From JBECKQ01 sp040235375 (GTDB lineage: Bacteria; Planctomycetota; Phycisphaerae; UBA1845): a stretch of 44,781 nucleotides of DNA. Shown here piece by piece: positions 1 to 8,417 of the stretch; position 1 is the first letter of the stretch; every line of letters begins with the position of its first letter. The stretch covers positions 1-44,781 of the forward strand of contig JBECKQ010000062.1 of the NCBI GenBank assembly GCA_040235375.1, in the 5' to 3' direction. The notes under the pieces are model-generated. The model was not told the DNA's origin and did not search any database. It saw nothing but the letters and a program-made list of their open reading frames with translations. The translations under genes were made by a program, and so were the position numbers.

Positions 1-1679
1 ACGGCCAGGTCGCCATACAGCCTGCGGAACTCGCCGTATGTGAAGGACTCGGTCACAGTGGTGGCTTTGATCTTCGCGCCGGCGGCGAAGCGACGCCGCA
101 TGCTCTCATCCGTGGCTTCGGGATCGAAGAGCCACCGGCCCTGCAGATGCTTGTGCAGCGTCTTCTTGCCCGGGGCCTCCTTCTGCGGTGGAAGCTGGTA
201 GCAGTGTTCACGCCCGAACACCGGGATAAAGCGCTGAACCGCAAGCGTGTTCACCCAGTCGTTCGAAGTGACGGCAAACAGGCGGCCGAGACCGCCGAGT
301 TCGATCTCCCGAAGCGCGTGCTCGGCCAGGATGCTCTCGTGATAAGCGGGCAATCCGCCGAGCTTGGCGGCGGCGATGTTCTGCCACGTGTTGTCGACGA
401 GCGCGACAGAATATCCACGGGCCTTGAGCATTGCGGCGAGTTCGCGGGCCCACTCCGGAGCGCCGGCGAACAGGATGCCCTCGGGGTGAGGGTCGGCCAC
501 GCGAAGCCTCCACGCGACAAGCGGCGCGGTGAGACCATAGACAACGACGGTTCCGATGATCGCGGTGAACACGATGGGCAGGAGCATATATCCCCGAGTT
601 ACCCCGGCCATCTCGAGCCGAAGGGCAAACACCGAGGCGACCGCCGCGGCGACAATGCCGCGAGGGGCCATCCAGCAAAGGAACAGCCTCTCGCGCACGC
701 TGAGCTTCGAGCGAACTGTCGAAACCAATACGGCCAGCGGGCGAGCGATCACGACGAGAACGCCGACGAGGAGCAGGCCCGGAAGAACCATGCCGTGCAA
801 GTGCTCGAGCTTCATCCGGCCGGCAAGCAGGATGAAGAGGAACGAGATCAGCAGGACGCGCAGGTTCTCCTTGAACTCGACGATGTGCTTGACATCCACG
901 CGTCGCTGGTTGGCGAGGGTCATGCCCATGACCGTGACGGCCAGCAGCCCCGATTCGTGCTGAAGGGCGTTTGACGTCGTGTGGGCGACGACCACGAGCA
1001 TGAGCGACACGGCGTTCTGCAGGTAGTCCGGGACCCAGTACTTGTAGAGCAGCAAGGCGAGCACGCCGGCGGCCAGCAGCCCCAGGCCGCCACCGATCAG
1101 CAGTGTCTTGATGACGCCGAATACCAGGACGGCCACCGCGTGGTTGGGGTTGGAAACGATTATCACCTCGAAGACGAGAACCGCGAGGATCGCGCCGATC
1201 GGGTCGATGACAATGCCTTCCCACTTCAGGATGGGGCCGACGCGGCCTGTAGGGCGGATGTGGCGGAGCAGGGGGAGAATAACAGTCGGACCGGTGACGA
1301 CAAGAACGGCACCCGTGAGGATCGCGAGCGGCGCGGCGAGGCGGAAGATGAAGTGCACGGCGAGCGCGGCGACCAACCACGTGACGAGCGCTCCGAGACT
1401 GACGAGGTTACGGACAACTCCGGCCACTTTCGGCAATTCCGCGAAGCTGAGTGACAGGCCGCCTTCGTAAAGAATGAGAGCCACGGATATAGAGACGAAC
1501 GGCAGCAGCAGGTCGCCGAACAACGCATCCGGATCGATGAGGCCCGCCACCGGCCCGGACAGGAACCCGAGCACCAGCAGCAGGAGGATCGACGGTACGC
1601 GAAGCCGCCAGGCGAGCCACTGGGCGGCCGCACCGAGGACGATGACGCCTGCAAGCTGGATCAAAAGATCCCCGGTCAT
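1..1679 (-). CDS. Na+/H+ (cation/proton) antiporter, CPA1/NhaP type, with C-terminal TrkA-N-like domain; 3' end outside window
   Basis: The reading frame starts at the ATG at 1679 and stays open to the window edge, giving about 559 residues without a stop. The first ~390 residues form about a dozen hydrophobic segments with antiporter-core motifs: YEGGLSLSF, then TGPTVILPLLRHI and WEGIVIDPIGAILA, which match the conserved acidic core of NhaP-type exchangers. After the last membrane segment comes a soluble part beginning EGILFAGAPEWARELAAML, which reads like a Rossmann TrkA-N/RCK nucleotide-binding domain. Family knowledge: such inner-membrane proteins exchange cytoplasmic Na+ or K+ for protons, and the soluble domain gates transport. 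No clear Shine-Dalgarno precedes the ATG. An ATG at 1686 is out of frame. It is divergent from the glycine-rich lipoprotein gene. The exact ion cannot be told from sequence. Confidence 0.9.
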   Translation of the reverse strand, partial: MTGDLLIQLAGVIVLGAAAQWLAWRLRVPSILLLLVLGFLSGPVAGLIDPDALFGDLLLPFVSISVALILYEGGLSLSFAELPKVAGVVRNLVSLGALVTWLVAALAVHFIFRLAAPLAILTGAVLVVTGPTVILPLLRHIRPTGRVGPILKWEGIVIDPIGAILAVLVFEVIIVSNPNHAVAVLVFGVIKTLLIGGGLGLLAAGVLALLLYKYWVPDYLQNAVSLMLVVVAHTTSNALQHESGLLAVTVMGMTLANQRRVDVKHIVEFKENLRVLLISFLFILLAGRMKLEHLHGMVLPGLLLVGVLVVIARPLAVLVSTVRSKLSVRERLFLCWMAPRGIVAAAVASVFALRLEMAGVTRGYMLLPIVFTAIIGTVVVYGLTAPLVAWRLRVADPHPEGILFAGAPEWARELAAMLKARGYSVALVDNTWQNIAAAKLGGLPAYHESILAEHALREIELGGLGRLFAVTSNDWVNTLAVQRFIPVFGREHCYQLPPQKEAPGKKTLHKHLQGRWLFDPEATDESMRRRFAAGAKIKATTVTESFTYGEFRRLYGDLA

Positions 1680-1980
1680 GGGGCATCTTACTACACGGTC
1701 TCTTCAAGTCTGACCAGTCGGCGCGTCGCCTGGCGGGTTCCCTTCACCGCATAAACGGGCAGGAAATCAGGGAAAGCCGCGCGAATGAATCGTGCACTTC
1801 GCCCGGAGTCAACGCTTCAGACGATCGAGACACCGCCGGTGGGAAATGGCCACTCCTGGTGGCGGCAATTCGACATAATACGCGAACGGTGTTAGAAGAT
1901 CAGTCTTGATTCGACGGTCCTCGTGGACCGGGCCGGAATAAGTCACACCTTTTGTGGACATGAGCACGAGGAGAATGAAC
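1680..1980. other. Divergent intergenic region with a small hairpin and a possible -10
   Basis: About 300 bases separate two divergently transcribed genes, so it should hold promoters for both. CATAAT at 1874-1879 is one base from the -10 consensus on the plus strand but lacks a good -35. A 6-bp stem with a TCGT loop lies at 1915-1930. I see no gene here. Confidence 0.4.
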
Positions 1981-3537
1981 ATGAGTCGGCGATGTAGTAT
2001 GCGCAGACGCAGCCGGGGGTTGCGTTTTACGCCACGAGTACGAGTGGGCGGCCTCGCAATTTGTGCGGCGACGGTAGCGGCGGTGGCGATCTTGGTGCTG
2101 CTGCCGGGAGCGGGCTGCAATGCGACGCCGAATCCAACACCGTCACCCTCACCCTCACCAACGCCGGGGACGTGCAACGGCGCGGTGGCACAGGATGCGC
2201 CGGATGCGTTCTTCGTGGCGGCCGGTACGGGTAATGACGCCAACGAGGGAACGAAGGCTTCGCCGCTCGCGTCGATCCAGGCGGCGATCGATCTGGCCGG
2301 TGATAGCGGGGGCGACGTGTTCGTTGCCGGCGGCACGTACAACGAGAGCATCACGTTGCGTTCCAATGTCAACGTCACCGGTGGCTACGACGCCAGCACG
2401 TGGCAATTGTGCCCCGAGCAGAAGACAACGACGGTCATCGGCTCGTCGACGGCCGTACGCGGAGAAGACGTCTCGTCGCTGCGCGTCAGCAACCTGACGA
2501 TCGTTGCCGGCGATGCGCCGGCCGGAGAGACGTCGGTCGGCGTCGCGCTGATTCGCGCAACCGACGTCGAACTCGCGGACAACGACATCAGCGCCGGTGA
2601 TGGTGGCGACGGCGACCCAGGCGCTGCCGGCTCCGACGGCGCAAAGGGTGCGAGCGGCGCCAGCGGTACCAACGCGGGCGTGTGCCCACCGGACCGAAAC
2701 GGCGGCAGCGGTGGGTCTTCGAGCTTAAAAGTCCAGAATCAGTCCGTCGGCGGTGGCAAAGGCGGGACCGGCGGCGCGGCTGGCGGATTCGATGGATCCG
2801 CAGGCGGCGGCCCGTTTGGCGGGTCGGGCGGCAGCGGCGGTGCGCTCGGCGGCAACGGCAACGCCGGTACAAAGGGAAACACGTCCACCCTGCCCGATGA
2901 CGGTGAGCCGGGCGACGGTGGGGCGCGATTCGGGTATGTCGGCACAGACGGCTTCTACAATCCGGCTCTCGGCGCGGATGGAACGCCCGGCGACAACGGT
3001 TGCGGCGGCGGCGGAGGTGGCGGCGGCGGCGGCGCGCTTGTCTTTGCCTGCGGCGCTGGTGGTGGAGGCGGCGGCGCCGGCGGAGAGGGCGGCAATGCTG
3101 GCTTCGGCGGCGAAGGTGGCGGCGGGTCTTTCGCGGTTGCGCTGGTTCAGTCCACCGGGATCGTGCTCGACAACAACGCACTGCGCACCGGCAACGCTGG
3201 ACGTGGCGGAGACGGCGGTGACGGCGGCGTGGGTGGTGTAGGTGGTGGCGGCGGCGCCGGCGGGTCGCGATTCGGAGGTCAGGGCGCCGGAGGTGCGGGC
3301 GGCGATGGTGGCGCGGGCGGAGCCGGCGGCGCCGGTGGTGGCGGCGGTGGCGGGCCCGTCATCGGCATCGTCGAAGACGCCAACAGTTCCAGTACCCGTC
3401 AGCGTAATCGCGTCGTGCTGGGCCAGCCCGGCCGCGGCGGCAACAGTGCGGGCGGCACGGATGGTGAAGATGGCCTCAGCGGGGACTACCTCAAGCTGAA
3501 CGACGCCGGTGAGGAAGAAACCATTCAAGGATTGTGA
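1981..3537 (+). CDS. Glycine-rich parallel beta-helix lipoprotein with DUF1565-like domain
   Basis: Secreted lipoprotein of about 518 residues. I chose ATG 1981 because GAGGAG lies 7 bases upstream; GTG 1954 and ATGs at 1960 and 1975 are in-frame alternatives. The Arg-rich N-terminus is followed by a hydrophobic segment and a lipobox ending LPGAGC, then a Pro/Ser linker. The segment with FFVAAGTGNDANEGTKASPL, GTYNESITL and VNVTGGYDASTW resembles DUF1565, a cap found on right-handed beta-helices. From about residue 200 the protein becomes very Gly-rich (GGxGGx runs, some of ten or more Gly). These loops are interrupted by beta-helix-like rungs such as VALIRATDVELADNDI and VALVQSTGIVLDNNAL. The composition resembles mycobacterial PE-PGRS proteins, but there is no PE domain. 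Function is unknown; a surface or envelope structural role is inferred. Confidence 0.85.
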   Translation: MSRRCSMRRRSRGLRFTPRVRVGGLAICAATVAAVAILVLLPGAGCNATPNPTPSPSPSPTPGTCNGAVAQDAPDAFFVAAGTGNDANEGTKASPLASIQAAIDLAGDSGGDVFVAGGTYNESITLRSNVNVTGGYDASTWQLCPEQKTTTVIGSSTAVRGEDVSSLRVSNLTIVAGDAPAGETSVGVALIRATDVELADNDISAGDGGDGDPGAAGSDGAKGASGASGTNAGVCPPDRNGGSGGSSSLKVQNQSVGGGKGGTGGAAGGFDGSAGGGPFGGSGGSGGALGGNGNAGTKGNTSTLPDDGEPGDGGARFGYVGTDGFYNPALGADGTPGDNGCGGGGGGGGGGALVFACGAGGGGGGAGGEGGNAGFGGEGGGGSFAVALVQSTGIVLDNNALRTGNAGRGGDGGDGGVGGVGGGGGAGGSRFGGQGAGGAGGDGGAGGAGGAGGGGGGGPVIGIVEDANSSSTRQRNRVVLGQPGRGGNSAGGTDGEDGLSGDYLKLNDAGEEETIQGL

Positions 3538-3586
3538 TCGGTAATTGAGACGAGGCGCTGAGTCGATTGTGAAGTGAGCCCACGAT

Positions 3587-3628
3587 CCCGCCCCTCCTGG
3601 CTAGCCGCCCCAGACCAGGAGGGGCGGG
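3587..3628. terminator. Perfect 14-bp stem-loop, possible bidirectional terminator
   Basis: The arms at 3587-3600 (CCCGCCCCTCCTGG) and 3615-3628 are perfectly complementary around a 14-base loop. The structure sits 50 bases after the stop of the glycine-rich gene and faces the end of the opposing gene. Neither side has a T-run, so it may protect the 3' end or belong to a repeat family rather than terminate alone. Confidence 0.5.
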
Positions 3629-3679
3629 TGGATTGTCGCCAGCCGATCGGCCGGCAGCGAAGAAGGCAACTTGTGTTCG

Positions 3680-3719
3680 ATCCTCCCCCGGCCCCTCCGT
3701 CGGCGGGAGGGGGTATAGA
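3680..3719. repeat. Dispersed GC-rich hairpin repeat, copy A
   Basis: A C-rich left side (CCTCCCCCGG, GCCCCTCC) is followed by GCGGGAGGGGGTATAG. Related sequences lie at 4628-4668 and 44164-44205. All share a CCCTCCC-type left part and a GGGAGGGGGTAG-like right part, so they can fold into a hairpin. Confidence 0.45.
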
Positions 3720-3867
3720 TGATCAGCAAGCCATCCGCTATCAACACGGCTGAAGGACCAGCCGTCGCGGCGAGTACTGTCCGCATTTCGTTCTTGATGG
3801 TCTCGCCGCGCTCTGGGGAGGGCCCGGACGCCCCGACCCCTGAAAGCTGAATGCTGAAAACTGGAAA

Positions 3868-4125
3868 CTAGAGCGCGAGCAGGGCGCTGATGAGGTCCTC
3901 GTCCTCGATGCCGAGGTCGTGGAACTGGGCGATCTTCTCGTCGGTGGTGAGGTTGGCATCGTTGGCGATCGCTTCGAGGTCGTCGAGGACGTAGACCTGG
4001 CCGTTCTCGCCGGTTTCGGCGTCAGGGAAGTCCGGCTGGCGGTAGGTGAGAACGCCGCAGCCGGCCGGGGCGATTGCAACGGCGGCAAGCGCGGTCAGAA
4101 GTAACGTACGGGCCGAATGTCGCAT
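3868..4125 (-). CDS. Small acidic lipoprotein of unknown function
   Basis: An 85-residue protein. GAGGAG lies 6 bases upstream of the ATG. The N-terminus MRHSARTLLLTALAAVAIAP is a signal peptide ending in a lipobox (APAGC), so the mature protein would be a roughly 62-residue acylated peptide. The mature part is acidic and rich in Asp, Glu and Ala. Its C-terminal half (LTTDEKIAQFHDLGIEDEDLISALLAL) looks like two short amphipathic helices. I do not recognise the family. It stands alone: smc upstream runs the other way and the glycine-rich gene converges on it. The signal peptide, lipobox and ribosome binding site make it credible despite its size. Confidence 0.75.
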   Translation of the reverse strand: MRHSARTLLLTALAAVAIAPAGCGVLTYRQPDFPDAETGENGQVYVLDDLEAIANDANLTTDEKIAQFHDLGIEDEDLISALLAL

Positions 4126-4294
4126 GGATCACTCCTCGGCGTTCCTCGTTGCCGTCTATGGGCCGACTCACTTGTCTTTTGATCGGCAACCGAGCGGGAG
4201 GAATTGTACAGAGGCCGTCGTGCGTTGTCAGGGGGAAAGAGGCACGCTTGGCAAGGCCGCAGGTGAAACGCCATCCGTAAAGCCAAGAATCGCT

Positions 4295-4323
4295 TTGCAA
4301 CGCGGGGGGTGGCTTGTTATTCT
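4295..4323 (+). promoter_or_regulatory. Candidate promoter for smc
   Basis: TTGCAA (4295-4300) and TATTCT (4318-4323) are separated by 17 bases, each matching the consensus at 4 of 6 positions. The predicted 5' leader to smc would be about 420 bases. Direction and spacing fit, but a nearer promoter cannot be excluded. Confidence 0.35.
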
Positions 4324-4627
4324 GGCGTGTCCGCGGCGTTTGGGCTGCACCGCGAGGCAGCCTGTGGCGACCGCGAAGGGGTCGTTCTCAGGCCAGGGTT
4401 GGCCGGAATATGGTGACAGGAGGTTGCCGAACCATCTCGCACGCCGGGACCCGTTGCGAAAAGCCCAGCGAAAGCACGCCGAACGTGGTTGGACTTTCGG
4501 ATAATGCGGCGAACTATAACGACGGCGCCGGGCCGGTGGGCCGCAGGAGGGAGACGCGGATCGACACTGCCCAAGAGCAGTGACACGCGTGTGAGTTGTG
4601 GCACACGGCGGACGGCGGGGCGTTCGA

Positions 4628-4668
4628 TAAACCCTCCCGCGGCCGCTCCCTGCAAGGGAGGGGTAGAG
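4628..4668. repeat. Dispersed GC-rich hairpin repeat, copy B
   Basis: Contains CTCCCT (4646-4651), loop GCA, AGGGAG (4655-4660), then GGGTAG. The left part AAACCCTCCC corresponds to AAACCCTTCC in copy C (44164-44205). Confidence 0.5.
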
Positions 4669-4670
4669 AG

Positions 4671-4688
4671 CACGGCTCAAGAGCCGTG
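4671..4688. repeat. 8-bp perfect hairpin next to repeat copy B
   Basis: CACGGCTC (4671-4678), loop AA, GAGCCGTG (4681-4688). It sits about 60 bases upstream of the smc start and directly follows the dispersed hairpin, so the two may form one composite repeat. Confidence 0.5.
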
Positions 4689-4747
4689 GCATCCTGGAGG
4701 GGCAATGGCACAGGGAAGGTGACAGCGGCTGAAGCAAGGATGGCAGC

Positions 4748-7700
4748 GTGTTTTTGAAACGGGTGACGGTATCGGGTTTCAAGAGCTTCGCCGACAAGGT
4801 CGACCTCGACTTTGCTCCGGGCGTGACGTGCATCGTCGGGCCGAACGGATGCGGCAAGTCAAACGTGGTCGACGCGTTCAAGTGGGTGTTGGGCGAGCAG
4901 TCGGCGAGGTCACTGCGCGGCCGGCAGATGCTGGACATGATTTTCAACGGCTCGAGCGCGCGCAAGAGCCGGAGCATGGCGCAGGTCGATCTGGTGTTCG
5001 ACAATGGCGACCGGATGCTGCCGGTCGATCGGGACGAGGTCACGATCACGCGGAAGCTGTTCCGCTCGGGCGAAAGCGTCTACCAGATATGCAATGAAAC
5101 CGCGCGGCTGAAGGACGTTCGCGAGCTGTTTCTCGATACGGGCGTGGGGACGAACGCGTATGCCGTCATCGAGCAGGGCAAGGTGGATGTTCTGCTGCAA
5201 TCGTCGGCGAGCGAGCGGCGAAGCATCTTCGAAGAGGCGGCGGGCATCAGCAAGTACAAGATCCGCAAGAAAGAAGCGCTGCGGAAGCTCGATCGAACGG
5301 AACAGAATCTACTGCGCGTGGCGGACATCATCGAGGAGGTCGAGCGGCGTCTGCGCTGCGTGAAGCTGCAGGCGGGCAAAGCGCGGCGCTTCAAGGAATA
5401 TGACGAGCGGCGGCGGCAACTGCGGGCAACCTTCTCAATGGCCGAATATCACCGGCTTACGGAGACGCTGAACCGCATGCGGGCCGAGGTGGACGCGGCG
5501 ACCGATCGGGTGGCCGGGCTGCGGACGGCGATCGATCGCAACGAGGCGGAGTCGGCGCAGAAGACGACGGCCATCGATCGGCTGGCCGAGCAGATCAGCG
5601 CTTGCGACAACCGGCACGTCGCGCTGCGGTCGGAGATTACGGCGCACGAGGAGCGGTCGGAGGCGGCGCGCATCCGGATCGAGGAGCAGCAGACCAACCT
5701 GTCGCGGGCGAGCGCTCGGCTCGATCAGGAACGAGAGAGGCACGATCGGCAGCGGGGCGAGCTCGACCAGTTGGAGCAGCATGCGGAAGAGCTCAAGCAG
5801 AAGGTGGATGAACAGAACGAGCTCATCGATCGGACCAACATCGAGGAGCAGCAGGTTGCGCGGGAGCTGACGCAGACGCTGGCGGCGGTGGAAGACGAGA
5901 AGGCGGGCGTTTTTGATCTGCTCCGGCGAACCTCGCAGTTGCACAACGAGATCAGCAGCCTGGCGAAACACAGCGAGGCGCTCAGCGGGCAGAAGGGCCG
6001 GCTCTCGGAGCGCGGGGTGGAGATCACCGGCGAGCTGGAATCCCACATCGGCCGGCGGGAGGCGCTCGAGGAGAAGCTGCGCGAGGTTGCGGCGCTCATC
6101 GAGGCCGAGACGGCTCGGCTGAGCGAGAAGAAGGTCGCGGCCGGACAGATCGATGCGGACCGGGCGCGATTGGTCGAGGCGCTGGCGGTCGAGAAGGAGA
6201 AGCGCAGCGGGCTGCGCAGCCGGCGGCAGGTGCTGGACGATTTGCAGCGGAAGATGGAGGGAGTCGGCGCCGGAGCACGGCAGATTCTGGATCGCAAGCA
6301 GCTGGGTGATGAGAGCGGGCCGCTGGCGGCGGTGCTCGGATTGGTTGCCGACGTCTTCGAGACGGACGTGCAGCGGGCGCATATCGTCGAGGCGGCGCTG
6401 GGCGAGCACGATCAGGACCTGGTGGTCACGGACAGCCGGCGATTCCTGGCGGATCCGACGTTGCTGGCCGGCCTTCCGGAGCGGACGAACGCGATCTGCC
6501 TGGACCGGTTGCAGCCGATCGTCAACGCGCGGGATTTTTCGGATCAGCCGGGGTACGTGGCGCCGGCGCTGAGCTTCGTGCGGTATCCCCAGGATATCGA
6601 GCTTCTGGCGCGGAACCTGCTGGGCAAGACGGTGGTGGTGGATCTTCTGTCGAACGCGATTGCGATGAGCGCGCTCGACACGGAGCATCACCGCTTCGTA
6701 ACGCTGCGGGGCGAGGTGATCGAGGCCGATGGGCGGATTCGCATCGGTCCGCCGCACAGCCACGCCGGCCTGATCTCACGAATGACCGAGTTGCGGGTGA
6801 TCGACGAGCGGCTGGAGCGACTGGACGCGCGCGTGGATTCGCTCAGCGAGCAGCTCAATCGCACGTCGGCCCAGGCGAATCACCTGGAGGAGGTCCAGCA
6901 GGAGCTGCGCACGGCGATCTACGAGCTGCACACGGCGCGGATCGAGACGAAGGCGGCGCTCGAGAACGTGGCGGAAAGCATTCGGCGACTCACCGCGGAG
7001 CAACCGCTGATCGCCGGCGAGGTGGCTTCGATCGAGCAGCAACTTTCCGAAGCGCACGCGAAGAAAGCCGCGAATCAGGATTCGCTGACGAAGCTTCAAG
7101 AAGCGAACGAGGCTCGTGAGCGGGAGGTCGTTCGGCTGCAGAGGCGGGCGGAAGAGCTGGGGGCGCGCCGGCAGGAGCTCAACGAGCAGCTTACGCAGGC
7201 GCGCGTCGTGGCCGGGCAGTTGATGGAGAAGCGCACGGCCGCGATGGAGTCGATCAACGCGCTGCGCCGTGGGATGCGGGCGGCTGAAGAGGCCGTACAG
7301 GCGGCGGAAAACGAAATCGCCGACGCCCAGGCGCGGATCGACGAGGCGAAGAGCACCGTGCAGCGATGTGCGGAGCGGCTGGAAGAGCTTCATGTGGAAG
7401 CGCAGCGAGTGGAAGAGGAAGGCGCGTCGCTACGCCACCAGCGCGAACTGCTTCGCGCGGAGCTCGAGAGGCTGGCGGGCGAGGTGAAGCGGCTGCGCGG
7501 CGAGCTGGCGGAGACGGAGCAGGAGCTTCACGAACGGCAGATGGCGTTGCAGGAAGCGGGCATCCATCGTGAGGAGCTGGTGCAGCGCGTTCACGAGGAG
7601 TTGCATCTCGACCTGGCGGCGATGTACGAACAGTACGACCACACGGAGCAGGACTGGGAGGCGGTCGAAAACGAAATCCGCGAGCTGCGCGAGAAGATCG

Positions 7701-8332
7701 AGCGATTGGGTAACATCAACCTGGACGCGATCAGCGAGCAGGAAGAGCTCGAAGAACGGCACGCATTCCTCACCTCGCAGCGTGACGATCTCGACGTGTC
7801 GATCCGGCAGCTCAAGTCGCTGATCGCCGAGCTGAATGAGGAGTCGCGCACGCGATTTCTCGATGCCTTCCAAGCGATTCGCGAGAACTTCCGTGAGCTG
7901 TTCCGCAAGCTGTTCGGCGGCGGCAAGGCGGACATCATCCTCGAGAATCCCGACGACGTGCTGGAGAGCGGGATCGAAGTCCTCGCCCGCCCGCCGGGAA
8001 AAGAGCTGCAAAGCATCACGCTCCTGTCCGGCGGCGAGAAGAGCATGACGGCCATCGCGCTGCTTATGGCGATCTTCCGTTCGCGGCCGAGCCCGTTCGC
8101 GATTCTCGACGAGGTGGACGCGGCGCTCGACGAGGCGAACAACGTGCGATTCAACGAGATCATCCGCGCCTTCCTGGATCGGTCGCAATTCATCGTGATC
8201 ACGCACAGCAAGCGGACGATGACGATCGCCGACCAGATGTACGGCATCACCATGCAGGAGCCGGGCGTCTCGACGCGCGTGAGCGTGAAGTTCGACTCCG
8301 CCGGCGACGTGGCCTCGACCGCGGTGGCTTGA
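4748..8332 (+). CDS. smc: Chromosome partition protein SMC
   Basis: Full-length bacterial SMC, 1194 residues, the usual family size. The GTG start at 4748 gives the classic N-terminus MFLKRVTVSGFKSFADKV. Walker A is GPNGCGKS at residues 31-38. A coiled coil runs to about residue 515, the hinge domain follows (about 520-680), and a second coiled coil returns. The signature LLSGGEKSM starts near 1092, Walker B PFAILDEVDAALDE is at 1116-1129, and the switch histidine lies in VITHSKRTM. Family knowledge: SMC dimerises at the hinge, uses ATP to load on DNA and extrude loops, and works with ScpA and ScpB to organise and segregate the chromosome. No scpA or scpB gene is in the window. The peptidase and thioesterase genes follow on the same strand, so the three may be co-transcribed. 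Confidence 0.98.
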   Translation: MFLKRVTVSGFKSFADKVDLDFAPGVTCIVGPNGCGKSNVVDAFKWVLGEQSARSLRGRQMLDMIFNGSSARKSRSMAQVDLVFDNGDRMLPVDRDEVTITRKLFRSGESVYQICNETARLKDVRELFLDTGVGTNAYAVIEQGKVDVLLQSSASERRSIFEEAAGISKYKIRKKEALRKLDRTEQNLLRVADIIEEVERRLRCVKLQAGKARRFKEYDERRRQLRATFSMAEYHRLTETLNRMRAEVDAATDRVAGLRTAIDRNEAESAQKTTAIDRLAEQISACDNRHVALRSEITAHEERSEAARIRIEEQQTNLSRASARLDQERERHDRQRGELDQLEQHAEELKQKVDEQNELIDRTNIEEQQVARELTQTLAAVEDEKAGVFDLLRRTSQLHNEISSLAKHSEALSGQKGRLSERGVEITGELESHIGRREALEEKLREVAALIEAETARLSEKKVAAGQIDADRARLVEALAVEKEKRSGLRSRRQVLDDLQRKMEGVGAGARQILDRKQLGDESGPLAAVLGLVADVFETDVQRAHIVEAALGEHDQDLVVTDSRRFLADPTLLAGLPERTNAICLDRLQPIVNARDFSDQPGYVAPALSFVRYPQDIELLARNLLGKTVVVDLLSNAIAMSALDTEHHRFVTLRGEVIEADGRIRIGPPHSHAGLISRMTELRVIDERLERLDARVDSLSEQLNRTSAQANHLEEVQQELRTAIYELHTARIETKAALENVAESIRRLTAEQPLIAGEVASIEQQLSEAHAKKAANQDSLTKLQEANEAREREVVRLQRRAEELGARRQELNEQLTQARVVAGQLMEKRTAAMESINALRRGMRAAEEAVQAAENEIADAQARIDEAKSTVQRCAERLEELHVEAQRVEEEGASLRHQRELLRAELERLAGEVKRLRGELAETEQELHERQMALQEAGIHREELVQRVHEELHLDLAAMYEQYDHTEQDWEAVENEIRELREKIERLGNINLDAISEQEELEERHAFLTSQRDDLDVSIRQLKSLIAELNEESRTRFLDAFQAIRENFRELFRKLFGGGKADIILENPDDVLESGIEVLARPPGKELQSITLLSGGEKSMTAIALLMAIFRSRPSPFAILDEVDAALDEANNVRFNEIIRAFLDRSQFIVITHSKRTMTIADQMYGITMQEPGVSTRVSVKFDSAGDVASTAVA

Positions 8333-8417
8333 TCCGTTGCATGGGCTGGCGGGCCGGCTGGCCATCGGTTATCACTGGCTCCGACGGTAATCCATTACCA
8401 CCGCGGTGGAGAGTCTG

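Larger units (their letters stand above)
3538..3867. other. Convergent intergenic region carrying two GC-rich hairpins
   Basis: About 330 bases lie between the ends of the glycine-rich gene and a small minus-strand lipoprotein gene. It holds a perfect 14-bp inverted repeat (3587-3628) and a copy of a dispersed hairpin repeat (3680-3719). No gene is credible here. Confidence 0.5.
4126..4747. other. Divergent intergenic region upstream of smc
   Basis: About 620 bases between the small lipoprotein gene (minus) and smc (plus). It contains a plausible sigma-70-type promoter (4295-4323), a copy of the dispersed hairpin repeat (4628-4668) and an adjacent 8-bp hairpin (4671-4688). Short open frames here show no family features and I treat them as chance. 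Confidence 0.5.

Noticed and set aside
147..1380. Long open frames on both strands across 147-974 (+) and 208-1380 (-)
   Set aside because: Highly Arg/His/Pro-biased translations without domains; they are shadows of the antiporter gene, whose true frame runs off the window edge.
2580..3360. Repetitive GGC-rich DNA that could suggest a tandem-repeat or CRISPR-like array
   Set aside because: The periodicity comes from Gly-Gly-x codons inside one long gene; there are no constant repeats with unique spacers.
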